NCBI RefSeq assembly: GCF_018847375.1
Contig: NZ_CP072036.1
Coordinates: 2,418,001-2,482,000 of the forward strand
Length of the DNA: 64,000 bases
Source of the DNA: Akkermansia massiliensis
Lineage (GTDB): Bacteria; Verrucomicrobiota; Verrucomicrobiia; Verrucomicrobiales; Akkermansiaceae
Direction: 5' to 3'
Shown: positions 50,746 to 59,601 of the stretch, piece by piece
How positions within the stretch are numbered: the stretch's first letter is position 1
Layout: every line of letters starts with the position of its first letter
Made by a program: the position numbers and the translations under genes
Notes under the pieces: generated by a model
Database searches by the model: none
Seen by the model: the letters and a program-made list of their open reading frames with translations, nothing else
What the model was told of the DNA's origin: nothing

Positions 50746-51050
50746 AATGGTCATTATTTCATCAGGGAAGGAGGGTCAAGGGCTGGGGCCTTCATCTGCC
50801 TTCATACCTTTAGCGTCCCGAAACAGGGCTTGCGTTCAAAAAAAGTTGGAAAAATATTTTTTTCCGTATGGATGGAGGAGGGAGGAAGATATGACTTATA
50901 CCTTTTACCGTAAGTAGGTATGGATAGTATTTCCACACTTATTTTTATTCAGGCAGCTTCCATCAATTTTTACACAAACCGTCCGTTGATGCTGGCATTT
51001 TTCAACAGGCGCCAGACCGCATCATCCCATTCATCAGGGAGGGGCAATAA
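50746..51050. other. intergenic stretch between remnant and tRNA-Val
   Basis: About 300 bases without a convincing gene. Two short forward frames (50699-50917, 50920-51102) are not protein-like. No integrase or attachment repeat of the tRNA 3' end was found here. Confidence 0.4.
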
Positions 51051-51080
51051 AAAATCCCGTCCGGAAAGGGACGGGATTTT
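51051..51080 (-). terminator. terminator after tRNA-Val
   Basis: AAAATCCCGTCC (51051-51062) pairs perfectly with GGACGGGATTTT (51069-51080). It lies just beyond the tRNA 3' end on the reverse strand. Confidence 0.85.
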
Positions 51081-51087
51081 AAGAAGA

Positions 51088-51162
51088 TGGTACGCGGTAT
51101 AGGATTTGAACCTACGACCTCCACCATGTCAAGGTGTTGCTCTACCACTGAGCTAACCGCGC
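51088..51162 (-). tRNA. tRNA-Val (GAC)
   Basis: The 75-base reverse-strand sequence starts GCGCGGTTAGCTCAGTGGTA, has an anticodon loop TTGACAT with anticodon GAC between CACC and GGTG stem halves, a T-arm with GGTTCAAATCC and an acceptor end ACCGCGT plus A and encoded CCA. The acceptor pairs GCGCGGT with ACCGCGT (first pair G-U). Confidence 0.93.
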
Positions 51163-51334
51163 GTTTTGGAAGTGCGGGCGGATTATTACCCGATTAAGGC
51201 GGAAAGAGCAATACTTTTTTTGAAAGCGGTCCATTTTGTGAAAGGGGGAGGAAGCATTCCTGCCGGGAGGAAGACGCTGATTTTTCTTCCTATGCGGTGT
51301 ATTTTTGCTAATTTGGGAAGAACATTTCACAAGT

Positions 51335-51838
51335 ATGATGAACAGACATTTTATTTTTGCGTTGTGCGCCGTCTTGGGATTCAGCGTTTCCGGCGTTTCC
51401 ATGGCCCAGAGCACTCCCGCGGACAAGGAAGCCGCCGCCAAGGCCGCCAAGGCGGCGAAGGTGAAATTCCGCTGGGGCAAGAGCCTGAAGAGCGCCCAGA
51501 AGCAGGCGGAGGAAACCGGCCTTCCCATCGTCCTTCTTTTTACGGGAACGTCCTGGTGCGGCTACTGCATTAAGCTGGAGAAGGAAATCCTTTCCAAGAA
51601 GGAATTCAAGCAGGGCATGGACGGCGTGGCTATCGGCGTCAAGTTCGAGTTCGGCAGTTCTGATTTCAGCAAGTCCAAGGAAGCCAAGACGTATAGAATC
51701 ACCGGCGTTCCGGCCATGGTCGTGGTGGACGCGGAGGGCAAGGAACTGGGCCGCACGGGTTATATTCCCGGCCAGACTCCTGTCCAGTACGTTGAATTTT
51801 TCAAGAAGTACGCGCCCAAGACTGCGGAGGCCAAGTAA
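51335..51838 (+). CDS. secreted thioredoxin-like protein (WCGYC)
   Basis: Start at 51335 (MMNRHFIFALCAVLGFSVSGVSMAQ) gives a signal peptide; a start at 51338 is equally possible. The mature domain has PIVLLFTGTSWCGYCIKLEKEIL, a CxxC redox pair, and ITGVPAMVVVDAEGKEL with the cis-proline loop (GVP). It is a periplasmic or outer-surface disulfide handling protein of thioredoxin type. An Ala/Lys-rich linker lies between signal and domain. A terminator follows at 51868-51908. Confidence 0.88.
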   Translation: MMNRHFIFALCAVLGFSVSGVSMAQSTPADKEAAAKAAKAAKVKFRWGKSLKSAQKQAEETGLPIVLLFTGTSWCGYCIKLEKEILSKKEFKQGMDGVAIGVKFEFGSSDFSKSKEAKTYRITGVPAMVVVDAEGKELGRTGYIPGQTPVQYVEFFKKYAPKTAEAK

Positions 51839-51867
51839 CGTATTTGTTCCGGATCGGAACGTTTTCA

Positions 51868-51908
51868 GCAGGAGCGGCGGCAGAACAACCGTCGCTCCTG
51901 CCGTGTTT
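51868..51908 (+). terminator. terminator after the thioredoxin-like gene
   Basis: GCAGGAGCGGCGG (51868-51880) pairs with CCGTCGCTCCTGC (51889-51901) with one G-T pair, followed by a weak T run. Confidence 0.65.
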
Positions 51909-52029
51909 TGGGAAGAAAGATGAGAAATTTCCCCTACACTGTTTTTGATGGCGCAAGTTCAAAAGAAGCTCCATGAAATTATGACAAACGCATATTGAAT
52001 GAAGGATTTGCCCATCCGGTCCTACCTGC

Positions 52030-52374
52030 ATGCCTGAATTTACAAACGCATTTAGTGGATTGAAGGAAGGCCGGATGCTTACCCATGACGAATTGGTAAG
52101 GGCCATCCGGTTCATGATTGCTGCGGAATATGAATCTATTCAGATTTATACCCAGCTTGCCGCATCCATTGACCACAAATTGGCCCAGGAAGTTCTTTGG
52201 GATATTTCCAATGAAGAAAAGGAACACGCGGGCGAATTCCTCCGCCTTCTTCAAGTGCTGGCCCCGGACGAACAGGGCTTCTACGATGAAGGGATGGGTG
52301 AAACCAATGAAAAGATCGACAAATTGAAGGCGTCCTGCCCGGACGGCAAATGCAGTTCCCAAGCCGCCCATTAA
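52030..52374 (+). CDS. ferritin-like/rubrerythrin-type diiron protein, copy 1
   Basis: The 114-residue protein starts MPEFTNAFSGLKEGRMLTHDELVRAIRFMIAAEYESIQIYTQLAASI. Two-helix halves carry the diiron ligands: Glu in IAAEYESIQIY and EExxH in SNEEKEHAGEFLRLL. This size is that of compact ferritin-like proteins that form dimers or larger assemblies, sometimes cargo of encapsulins. The C-terminal CPDGKCSSQAAH includes a Cys pair. Its role is likely iron or peroxide handling. No encapsulin gene is visible here. Confidence 0.75.
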   Translation: MPEFTNAFSGLKEGRMLTHDELVRAIRFMIAAEYESIQIYTQLAASIDHKLAQEVLWDISNEEKEHAGEFLRLLQVLAPDEQGFYDEGMGETNEKIDKLKASCPDGKCSSQAAH

Positions 52375-52399
52375 AGGGCTTTCCAGCCGCCACTGCAAG

Positions 52400-52437
52400 A
52401 CGCCCGGTTTTTTCCACGAAGAATCCGGGCGTTTTCT
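52400..52437 (+). terminator. terminator after ferritin-like copy 1
   Basis: ACGCCCGG (52400-52407) with CCGGGCGT (52425-52432) inside a longer imperfect stem, followed by TTTT. Confidence 0.65.
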
Positions 52438-52670
52438 CATGCCGCGCATGTGTCCCGGCTCGCCTCTTTCATTTCATGCCGACAGTGGGGAAAGTCCCGC
52501 AGCGGGAAAATTGAGGAGGGAAAAACTGCCGTTTCCTCCTATGGAAAAAAGCCGGAATGCGATGCTGGATTCCTTAGACCGTTTTCAATGGAAAAAGTTC
52601 AAAGAATGTCGCGAAAAATATATGACAAAAACATTTTGAATACATTAGTGGTGATTTGAGTCATACCTGC

Positions 52671-53015
52671 ATGCCTGAATTTACAAATGCATTTAGTGGA
52701 CAAAAAGAAGACCGGATGCTTACCCATGACGAATTGGTAAGGGCCATCCGGTTCATGATTGCTGCGGAATATGAGGCCATCCAGCTTTATACCCAGCTTG
52801 CGGAATCCATCGATAACAAGCTTGCGCAGGAAGTCCTTTTGGACATTTCCAATGAAGAAAAGGAACACGCGGGCGAATTCCTCCGCCTCCTTCAAGTGCT
52901 GGCCCCGGATGAACAGGGCTTCTACGATGAAGGGATGGGTGAAACCAATGAAAAGATCGACAAATTGAAGGCGTCCTGCCCGGACGGCAAATGCAGTTCC
53001 CAGGCCGCTCATTGA
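52671..53015 (+). CDS. ferritin-like/rubrerythrin-type diiron protein, copy 2
   Basis: ATG 52671 starts MPEFTNAFSGQKEDRMLTHDELV. It is nearly identical to copy 1 (107 of 114 residues by eye; differences include Ser-Ala, Ile-Leu, His-Asn and Trp-Leu). The same diiron ligands are kept. The upstream region also resembles that of copy 1 (TATGACAAA...TTGAAT and the last bases before the start), so the duplication took in the promoter. The frame is open five codons further upstream, but the start with MPEF matches copy 1. Confidence 0.75.
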   Translation: MPEFTNAFSGQKEDRMLTHDELVRAIRFMIAAEYEAIQLYTQLAESIDNKLAQEVLLDISNEEKEHAGEFLRLLQVLAPDEQGFYDEGMGETNEKIDKLKASCPDGKCSSQAAH

Positions 53016-53032
53016 CGGAATCTTCCGTCTGA

Positions 53033-53075
53033 TTAAAATGCCCGGTTTCCCTCCATGGGTGACCGGGCATTTTAA
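53033..53075. terminator. bidirectional terminator between ferritin-like copy 2 and the C_GCAxxG gene
   Basis: TTAAAATGCCCGGT (53033-53046) pairs perfectly with ACCGGGCATTTTAA (53062-53075). The stop codon of the leftward gene is inside the second arm. Confidence 0.85.
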
Positions 53076-53548
53076 TGATGCCGGGCTTTTGCTTCCAGCT
53101 CGGCCCCGTGGCGGGCGCAGAAGGCAATGCAGCGTTCACAGGGGCGGGAGGCGTAGTAGGCGGCGGTTCTTTCTCCGGGGCGCGCCGTCTCCGCCGCCAG
53201 GCGTTCCGGAGACAATCCCAGCAGTTCCCGGCAGTAAAGCGTGCCGAATTCCTGCTTGAAGGAGGCGGCCAGTGATTGGACCAGGGAAAAGATTTTTTCC
53301 TTTTCTCCGGTTTCCGGAGAGCTGTTTCCATACAGGCTCCCCGCCAGCATGCTCAGTCCGCAAAAAGCGCCGCATACCTCCCGCATGCGTCCGATGCCCG
53401 CTCCCAGGGGGGAGGAGAGCTTCAGGGCCGTTTCCTCCGTCAGGCCGCAGACGTCTGCAAAAGCCGCAAAGACGGACTGGGAACAGTTGTATCCCTGGTG
53501 GAAATAATCCAGCGCCTGGGCTGCCCGGTCTTCCTTGGAACCGTTCAT
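53072..53548 (-). CDS. C_GCAxxG_C_C family protein, redox-active candidate
   Basis: The 158-residue protein carries the family Cys set: YNCSQSVFAAFADVCGL, then REVCGAFCGLSMLAGSLYGN, LYCRELLG and RPCERCIAFC. The pattern C-x-x-x..G-x-C-G-A-F-x-G is typical. Members are thought to bind metal or do electron transfer, but no reaction is proven. It follows dedA by 20 bases on the same strand, so it is probably co-transcribed. Confidence 0.85.
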   Translation of the reverse strand: MNGSKEDRAAQALDYFHQGYNCSQSVFAAFADVCGLTEETALKLSSPLGAGIGRMREVCGAFCGLSMLAGSLYGNSSPETGEKEKIFSLVQSLAASFKQEFGTLYCRELLGLSPERLAAETARPGERTAAYYASRPCERCIAFCARHGAELEAKARHH

Positions 53549-53568
53549 GGGAAAAAGGTTTTCTTTTA

Positions 53569-54240
53569 CTACTCCTTTTCAGCGGGAGCGTCCGCTGCGG
53601 CGTCTTCCGGTTTTTTGCGGTCCGTCAGGCGCAGCATGAGGATGTAGCAGACGGCCAGCACCAGCACGGCCAGAATAAGGGGAAGGCTTTCGCTCTTGAC
53701 GGTGGAAATCAGCTCCTCCGGGGACTTGAGCAGTTCCGGATGCCGTTCCCCGATGCGGTGGCCGTACCAGGCGAGCACCGTGCACCAGACAAACGCGCCG
53801 AGCACGGTGACCAGGGAAAAGACGCCGAAGCCCATGCGGACAATGCCCGCGGGAATGGAGATCAGGTGGCGGATGACGGGCAGAAGGCGGGCGAAGAAAA
53901 CGCCTGACACCTCATACCGCTGGAGGAAGACTTCCGCCTTTTCCACCTTGTTGGGCGGCATGAAAAAGAATTTGCCCCAGCGCATGATGACCGGGCGCCC
54001 CACGATACGGGCTACGGCGTAGGTAATGGCGGATCCCAGCCAGGAGCCGAACGTTCCGGCAACCACCACCCCCCAGAAGCTCATGGATGCTCCATCCTGG
54101 GTGGACAGAATGGCCGCAGGCGGGATGACTACCTCACTGGGGACGGGGAAAATGGAGCTTTCCATGGCCATCAGGACGATGACGCCCGCATATCCCCAGT
54201 CCTGCACCCAGGACATCCAAAGTGAGATCAACTCATGCAT
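53569..54240 (-). CDS. DedA/VTT-domain membrane protein
   Basis: The 223-residue protein has four to five hydrophobic segments and the DedA signature: E-x-x-x-P-V-P-S-E (ESSIFPVPSEVVIPPA), GxxxG in a helix (GTFGSWLGSAITYAVARIVG) and a basic F-x-R-F/H motif region (FFARLLPVIRHLISIPAG). DedA proteins are linked to lipid flipping, including undecaprenyl phosphate recycling. A polar tail follows. Upstream, divergent to lpxB. Confidence 0.9.
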   Translation of the reverse strand: MHELISLWMSWVQDWGYAGVIVLMAMESSIFPVPSEVVIPPAAILSTQDGASMSFWGVVVAGTFGSWLGSAITYAVARIVGRPVIMRWGKFFFMPPNKVEKAEVFLQRYEVSGVFFARLLPVIRHLISIPAGIVRMGFGVFSLVTVLGAFVWCTVLAWYGHRIGERHPELLKSPEELISTVKSESLPLILAVLVLAVCYILMLRLTDRKKPEDAAADAPAEKE

Positions 54241-54350
54241 AACGGCGCGTATCTTGCATTAAAATCCTTGAAAGAAAAGTCTTTTATTGCACCTTGGAAA
54301 AGGGGCTGGTAAGGTTGGAAGGCATACGGCGCGCGCCGTTGCAGAGAGTG

Positions 54351-55469
54351 ATGAAGCTTTATATGATAGCAGGCGAGAAGAGCGGGGACATTCACGGAGC
54401 CCTGCTGTTGAAGAATCTGCTGCGCCTGATGCCCGGCATGGAGGTCAGGGGGCTGGGCGGCCACGGCATGCATGCGTTATGCCCCGGCGTGGAGGATTGG
54501 GCGGATGAAGCCGCCGTCATCGGCGTGGTGGAGGTGCTCAAGAAGTACGGGTGGTTCAGGAAGCGTTTTCTCTCCATTCTGGAGCGGATACGGCAGGACC
54601 AGCCGGACTGCCTCATTCTGATCGACTACCCGGGATTCAACCTGCGTCTGGCGGAGAAGGTCCGCAAGTGCTGCCCGCATACCAAAATCATTTATTTTAT
54701 CTCCCCGCAGGTATGGGCATGGCACCGCGGCCGCATTCCCAAGATGGTGCGCATGCTGGACCTGATGATGTGCATCTTCCCCTTTGAGGCTCCCTTGTTC
54801 CAGGAAGCCGGGCTGAAAACGGAGTTCGTAGGGCACCCCCTGGTGGACGAGATTGCTTCCATCCGGAAGGATGACGTCCGGGAGGCGTCCCTGGTTGGTC
54901 TCTTTCCCGGCAGCCGGAACCGTGAGATTGACAGGCATTTCCCGGTGTTGATAGAGGTGGTCCGCCGCCTTTCCGGGGAACGGCCGGAGCTGTCTTTTGA
55001 AACCGCAGCTTCCACGGAGGCGCTTGCAGAAAGAATGCGCGGCATGGCGCAGAAGGCCGGCATGCCGCCGGAGCTGTTCCACATTACAGTGGGGGGCTAT
55101 CATGAACTGATGGACCGCGCCACCGTGGGCGTGGTGGCTTCCGGCACCGCCACGATGGAGGCCGCCTTGCACCGGCTTCCGTACATGCTGGTGTACAAGG
55201 TTCCCCTGCTGACGTACTGGATGGCGCGCATGCTTATTAAAATACGCTTCATCGGCATGGTGAACATTCTGGCGCAGAAGCCCGTAGTCAAGGAGCTGAT
55301 CCAGTTTGATTTTACGCCGGACAAGGTGATTGAGGAAATAGAACGCCTGCTGGTTCCGGAAAACAGGGATGCCCTGCTGGCGGAAATGAAGCAGGCCTCC
55401 GACAAGCTGGGGCAGGGCGGAGCGGCGGAACACGCGGCCCAGGCCGTCTGCCGTCTGCTGAAGGAGTAA
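54351..55469 (+). CDS. lpxB: lipid-A-disaccharide synthase
   Basis: ATG 54351 starts MKLYMIAGEKSGDIHGALL, the LpxB start (G-E-x-S-G-D). The frame is open 19 codons further upstream, but this start fits the family. Further motifs are GLGGHGM, LIDYPGFNLRLA, YFISPQVWAWHRGRI, FEAPLFQEAGLKTEFVGHPLVDE and LVGLFPGSRNREIDRHFPVL. The 372-residue enzyme condenses UDP-2,3-diacylglucosamine with lipid X in the Raetz pathway. Its presence confirms an outer membrane with lipid A. Confidence 0.93.
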   Translation: MKLYMIAGEKSGDIHGALLLKNLLRLMPGMEVRGLGGHGMHALCPGVEDWADEAAVIGVVEVLKKYGWFRKRFLSILERIRQDQPDCLILIDYPGFNLRLAEKVRKCCPHTKIIYFISPQVWAWHRGRIPKMVRMLDLMMCIFPFEAPLFQEAGLKTEFVGHPLVDEIASIRKDDVREASLVGLFPGSRNREIDRHFPVLIEVVRRLSGERPELSFETAASTEALAERMRGMAQKAGMPPELFHITVGGYHELMDRATVGVVASGTATMEAALHRLPYMLVYKVPLLTYWMARMLIKIRFIGMVNILAQKPVVKELIQFDFTPDKVIEEIERLLVPENRDALLAEMKQASDKLGQGGAAEHAAQAVCRLLKE

Positions 55470-55787
55470 TGCTCCGGTTTTTTGACGATTTGAACCGGGA
55501 AGAATTGCGCCGGCCGTTTTATTGATGGAAACGGGTTCGCAACCGGGATGGGGAAAATACATCCGTGGCCGTTGTCCGGTGAAATGCCGGTTCCGTTTTT
55601 CCATTCTGTCTCCCGGTCCGGACCAGGGGATTTGTTGCCGTGAATTCCCGGTGAACGTTCCTTTTGGAATCGGGAGTAGTTTTTCAGGCAGAGAAATCCT
55701 TCTGTGGAATGTTCATGCTCGTTCTGCCGGGCGCAGCATTTAAAGCTATTTCCGGGCCGGAGAGGCCCCTTGAAAGGAATAAAAGAA
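55470..55787. other. intergenic stretch between lpxB and gdhA terminator
   Basis: About 320 bases. I see no protein-like frame, tRNA or clear promoter. It ends at the gdhA terminator. Confidence 0.4.
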
Positions 55788-55811
55788 AAGCGCCGGGCGA
55801 ACCCGGCGCTT
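55788..55811 (-). terminator. terminator after gdhA
   Basis: AAGCGCCGGG (55788-55797) pairs with CCCGGCGCTT (55802-55811). On the reverse strand it is followed by a T-rich run. Confidence 0.85.
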
Positions 55812-55854
55812 CTGTTGTGTTTTACGTTGGCAGCAAGTGTGTCACAACCGGGAC

Positions 55855-57210
55855 TCAAACCACTCCCTGGTCGATCATGGAATCCGCCACCTTCACGAAG
55901 CCGGCAATGTTGGCGCCGGTGACGTAGTTGGTGAAGGATTTGTCGGAAGAGTATTCCTGGGCGTGGGCCAGGGCGTTCGCGTGGATGTTGGCCATGATGC
56001 TCTTCAGCTTGTGGTCCACTTCCTCCCGCGTCCAGGAGAGGCGCTGGCTGTTCTGGGACATTTCCAGACCGGAGGTGGCCACGCCGCCGGCGTTGGCGGC
56101 CTTGGCCGGGCCGTACAGGATTTTGGCGGCCAGGTAGGTTTCAATGCCTTCCAGGTCCGTGGGCATGTTGGCGCCTTCCGCCACCAGGGTACAGCCGTTC
56201 TTGATGAGGGTGCGGGCGTCTTCTCCGTTGATTTCGTTCTGCGTGGCGGAGGGGAAGGCGCAGTCGCACGGAACGCTCCAGGGACGCTGGCCTTCAAAGT
56301 ACTGCGCCTTCGGGAACTGCTTCACGTATTCCGCAATGCGGCCGCGGCGATTGTTCTTGAGTTCCATGACCCAGGCCAGTTTTTCCGGGGAAATGCCGTC
56401 CGGATCGTAAATGTAGCCGTTGGAGTCGGACATCGTGACGGGCTTCGCGCCCAGTTCATTGAGTTTTTCCACCGTGTACTGGGCCACGTTGCCGGAGCCG
56501 GACACCAGGCAAACCTTGCCCTGCAAATCGTCGTTGCGGGTGGCGAGCATGTTCTGGGCGAAGTACACGCAGCCGTAGCCGGTGGCTTCCGGACGGATGA
56601 GGGAACCGCCCCAGTTCAGGCTCTTGCCGGTGAGAACGCCGGTGAATTCATTGCGGATTCTCTTGTACTGGCCGAAGAGGTAGCCGATCTCGCGGCCGCC
56701 CACGCCGATGTCCCCGGCGGGAACGTCCGTATCCGCGCCGATGTGGCGCTGGAGTTCCGTCATGAAGCTCTGGCAGAAGCGCATCACTTCATTATCGCTC
56801 TTGCCCTTGGGGTCGAAGTCGGAGCCTCCCTTGCCGCCGCCCATGGGCAGGGTGGTGAGGGAGTTCTTGAAAACCTGTTCAAAGCCCAGGAACTTCAGAA
56901 TGCCGAGGTTCACGCTGGGGTGGAAGCGGAGGCCGCCCTTGTACGGCCCGATGGCGCTGTTGAATTCCACACGGTACCCGCGGTTCACCTGAACCTTCCC
57001 CCGGTCGTCGATCCACGGCACGCGGAACAGGATGGTTCTTTCCGGTTCCACGATCCGTTCCAGAATCGCGTGGTCTTCATACTTGGAATTCGCGGCCAGA
57101 ACCGGCTCAATCGTGTTGAGCACTTCCTGAACGGCCTGGATGAATTCTTTTTCGTGGCTGTTCCTGGTTTTCACCAAGTCGAGCACGCGCTGGGAATATG
57201 TCTGTGCCAT
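55855..57210 (-). CDS. gdhA: NADP-specific glutamate dehydrogenase
   Basis: The 451-residue protein shows PMGGGKGGSDFDPKGKSDNEVMRFCQSFM (catalytic lysine in GGGKGG), GADTDVPAGDIGVGGREIGY, GGSLIRPEATGYG and VSGSGNVAQYTVEKL, the nucleotide-binding Rossmann turn. Length and motifs are those of hexameric bacterial GDH that fixes ammonium to 2-oxoglutarate. The terminator is at 55788. The upstream gap to the PEP-CTERM gene carries a RAYT-type motif. Confidence 0.93.
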   Translation of the reverse strand: MAQTYSQRVLDLVKTRNSHEKEFIQAVQEVLNTIEPVLAANSKYEDHAILERIVEPERTILFRVPWIDDRGKVQVNRGYRVEFNSAIGPYKGGLRFHPSVNLGILKFLGFEQVFKNSLTTLPMGGGKGGSDFDPKGKSDNEVMRFCQSFMTELQRHIGADTDVPAGDIGVGGREIGYLFGQYKRIRNEFTGVLTGKSLNWGGSLIRPEATGYGCVYFAQNMLATRNDDLQGKVCLVSGSGNVAQYTVEKLNELGAKPVTMSDSNGYIYDPDGISPEKLAWVMELKNNRRGRIAEYVKQFPKAQYFEGQRPWSVPCDCAFPSATQNEINGEDARTLIKNGCTLVAEGANMPTDLEGIETYLAAKILYGPAKAANAGGVATSGLEMSQNSQRLSWTREEVDHKLKSIMANIHANALAHAQEYSSDKSFTNYVTGANIAGFVKVADSMIDQGVV

Positions 57211-57669
57211 CTTCTCTGTTGTTGTATTTGGGTTGACGCTTCACGCGCGGTTTTTCGCACGCGCTTTTCGTTTATCATTCCGCGGCGCGGACTGGCAATC
57301 ATTTTTTTCCCCGGAAAGTGTAAAGGGTCAGCAGGAAAATAGAAAATATCTTTTCATGTTGTAATTTGTAAACTGACCCCTATGGACGATGGATATTCGT
57401 TCATACGGCATATTCCGGGGGATGGAAACCGGAGGATATACCTGGTAATCCGGCTTCTTTTTCCCCGGAGGCGGATTTTGAATCCGGTGTCAATAAGGAA
57501 TGAATGAAAAAGAAAAAGTTATCAGGAAACGCCGCTGTGCCACAGACGGAATTCGCCTGTGATGAATGGACGGGACATTTTTTATAAACAGGCGGTTTTC
57601 TGCGTCTTGCGTGATTGTCCGGATTCAAAATCCTTAAACTGGCCTCCATTGTCAGAATAGTCAAAAACC
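57211..57669. other. divergent region between gdhA and a PEP-CTERM gene, with a RAYT-type motif
   Basis: Holds the promoters of both neighbours. GGGTCAG at 57325-57331 and CTGACCC at 57373-57379 are inverted; CTGACCCCTAT at 57373-57383 also occurs beside the RAYT gene at 59591-59601. Nothing protein-coding stands out. Confidence 0.5.
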
Positions 57670-58395
57670 ATGAAGAAAACATTATTCCTGCTTATTTCCG
57701 GAGGGGCTTTTTCCATCGCCCAAGCGGCTTCCGTTTTTGTGGACGTGTACAGGGATGGCCCAGGAAGGGACGGCATGAACCAGTACACTTCCAATGCTGC
57801 GGCTGTTCTCCCCTTGGCGGACGCTTCCGGAAGCGATACTCCCTACACGCTTAAAATCGTTAAAAGCGCCGGGAATTTCTTTAACACGGAGCTTTCCGCC
57901 GTAACTCCCGGGGAGGGTGACCCTGCCTATTACGCCTATTACCAGAACAAGGCGGCGATGACGGATCTGGTCAATACCCTCGGTTCTTTTGATTACGGTG
58001 CGCTGTCTTCCTACATGGCTCCCGGCGCCGGAGGCTCCACCACATCCTCCATTCAATTGGGGGGGCTGACGGTGGGAGACACGGTGACATTTTACATGTT
58101 CATTTCCAGTACCGTGGCCGCTCCGGGGGCCACTACCGTGACCGGGGGCACCGGCACCTTTGAATACGCGGCAACGGACGGGACCGGTTTTTCGTCCACG
58201 CCTTCCTTCGCCAACGGCAAGCTGACCCTGGTCAAATGGACAGGGGAGGCGACGGCGGATACTCTTGATTTCCGTATCGGAGGGCAGAAAGCCGGGGTTG
58301 CGGCCATGGCGTTTTCAGTTGTTCCGGAACCGGCTGCGGCATCCATGGGATTGCTTGGCCTGGCCGCTATGCTGGTGCGCCGGCGCAGGGCATAA
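57670..58395 (+). CDS. PEP-CTERM protein, secreted, unknown function
   Basis: The 241-residue protein has a signal peptide (MKKTLFLLISGGAFSIAQAAS), a beta-rich body with Gly/Thr/Ser-rich loops (GGTTVTGGTGTFEYAATDGTG-like), and a sorting signal at the end: VPEPAAASMGLLGLAAMLVRRRRA, that is Pro-Glu-Pro, a hydrophobic helix and an Arg run. In PEP-CTERM bacteria an exosortase processes such tails and the protein becomes surface or matrix material. No enzyme motif is seen. Confidence 0.85.
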   Translation: MKKTLFLLISGGAFSIAQAASVFVDVYRDGPGRDGMNQYTSNAAAVLPLADASGSDTPYTLKIVKSAGNFFNTELSAVTPGEGDPAYYAYYQNKAAMTDLVNTLGSFDYGALSSYMAPGAGGSTTSSIQLGGLTVGDTVTFYMFISSTVAAPGATTVTGGTGTFEYAATDGTGFSSTPSFANGKLTLVKWTGEATADTLDFRIGGQKAGVAAMAFSVVPEPAAASMGLLGLAAMLVRRRRA

Positions 58396-58437
58396 CATCG
58401 TTCGCTCCGGCGTTCTTTATCCTGTCACGGGGTGATG

Positions 58438-58475
58438 TCCGGAGGGACGGCATGGTTCCCTCCCTCCGGATTTTT
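58438..58475 (+). terminator. terminator after the PEP-CTERM gene
   Basis: TCCGGAGGGA (58438-58447) pairs with TCCCTCCGGA (58461-58470), then TTTTT. Confidence 0.85.
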
Positions 58476-58526
58476 CCATGTGACGGGCCGGGAGAAGCTT
58501 CTTTTGGACGCTCCCGCAGGGAAAAA

Positions 58527-59537
58527 TCAGGCGGTCAGGCGTTCGATCCATGCCCGCGTCTTCAAGTCCGTTTCCGCCATCTTCTTGGCCCGGTGGAGCA
58601 GGGTGCCCATGGATTTGGGAATGCCCATGTGCAGGCGGTTGCTGATCCAGGCGTACGGAACCAGCGTGCTTTGCCGGATGGCCAGGGCAATGATGAGCTT
58701 GGACGGATGGCTGTAGGGCGTGACGAGCAAGTCCTCCTCCGAGAGCCCGAACGCCTTCAGGCCGTTTTTCACAATGATCTCCGCCTGGTATTCCCCTATT
58801 TCCGAGGCGCGCATGCCCGTCGTGACGGGCTTTCTGCGCGCCAGCCGGGGAAGTTCGCCCACCAGCCTGGCGCGAAAGGCGCTGGAGCCGTAGCACCAGC
58901 CCCGCTGGACGGTGCCGGGGCCCACATGGCCGGCGGGGAGCAGGGAGCGTTCGTCCATGCGTTCCGCTTCAAAGCGGCCCATCAGGTGGTTGAGGTACTT
59001 CTGGCGGCCGTCGTCCGTGTCGTCGCAGCCAAAGCAGACGAGGCCGCGCTCCGGATGAATCCACTTGGGCCTTTTGGCGGGCGCGTCCAGCCATGCGGGC
59101 AGGCTGGTCCATTTGCAGCCGGAAAGGAACGTGTGGCGGCGTGCCAGGCCGGACCGCGCCGGATTCAGATGGATATAGTCGATGATGGTGGAAAAATAGT
59201 GGGCGTTTTCCGCTTCCACCACCATGGCGTGGTACCTGCCCGCAAACAGGTGGCCCCGCATGCGGTGGCGCGCGTTGAAACGCTGGGTGTAGGCAGTCTG
59301 GAGCCATTTCATGCCGTCCACCAGGTTCGCGCGCGCGGTCTGGAAGAGAATGTGGTAGTGGTTGGCCATCAGGGCATAGGCGTACACGGTCCAGCCGCTT
59401 CTGCGGGCCGCCTCCTGGAAAGTGCGCAGAAAGGTTTCCCTGTCTTCGTCGTCCAGGTAAATGGCGTCTCCGCGGTTGCCCTCGCTCTGCACGTGATAGA
59501 CCGCTCCAGGGTATTCTATTCTCAGGGTACGGCTCAT
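58527..59537 (-). CDS. REP-associated tyrosine transposase (RAYT), Y1 family
   Basis: The 336-residue protein starts MSRTLRIEYPGAVYHVQSEGNRGDAIYLDDEDRETFLRTF, the Y1 RAYT start with a long helix, and contains AYALMANHYHILFQT, the HUH pair (H-x-H in NHYHIL), and IDYIHLNPARSGL, with the expected tyrosine helix nearby. RAYTs are thought to mobilise or maintain REP hairpins. CTGACCCCTAT motifs lie beyond its start (59591-59601) and 2 kb away (57373-57383). The C-terminal half has no recognised motif. Confidence 0.85.
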   Translation of the reverse strand: MSRTLRIEYPGAVYHVQSEGNRGDAIYLDDEDRETFLRTFQEAARRSGWTVYAYALMANHYHILFQTARANLVDGMKWLQTAYTQRFNARHRMRGHLFAGRYHAMVVEAENAHYFSTIIDYIHLNPARSGLARRHTFLSGCKWTSLPAWLDAPAKRPKWIHPERGLVCFGCDDTDDGRQKYLNHLMGRFEAERMDERSLLPAGHVGPGTVQRGWCYGSSAFRARLVGELPRLARRKPVTTGMRASEIGEYQAEIIVKNGLKAFGLSEEDLLVTPYSHPSKLIIALAIRQSTLVPYAWISNRLHMGIPKSMGTLLHRAKKMAETDLKTRAWIERLTA

Positions 59538-59601
59538 GCCGGAAGCGTACCGGATGAGGTCAAAAATGCAAGTTTGTTGTTATTTTTAACCTGACCCCTA
59601 T

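Noticed and set aside
51088..51162. Attachment repeat for the remnant derived from the tRNA-Val 3' end
   Set aside because: No second copy of GGATTTGAACC-like tRNA sequence was found left of the remnant.
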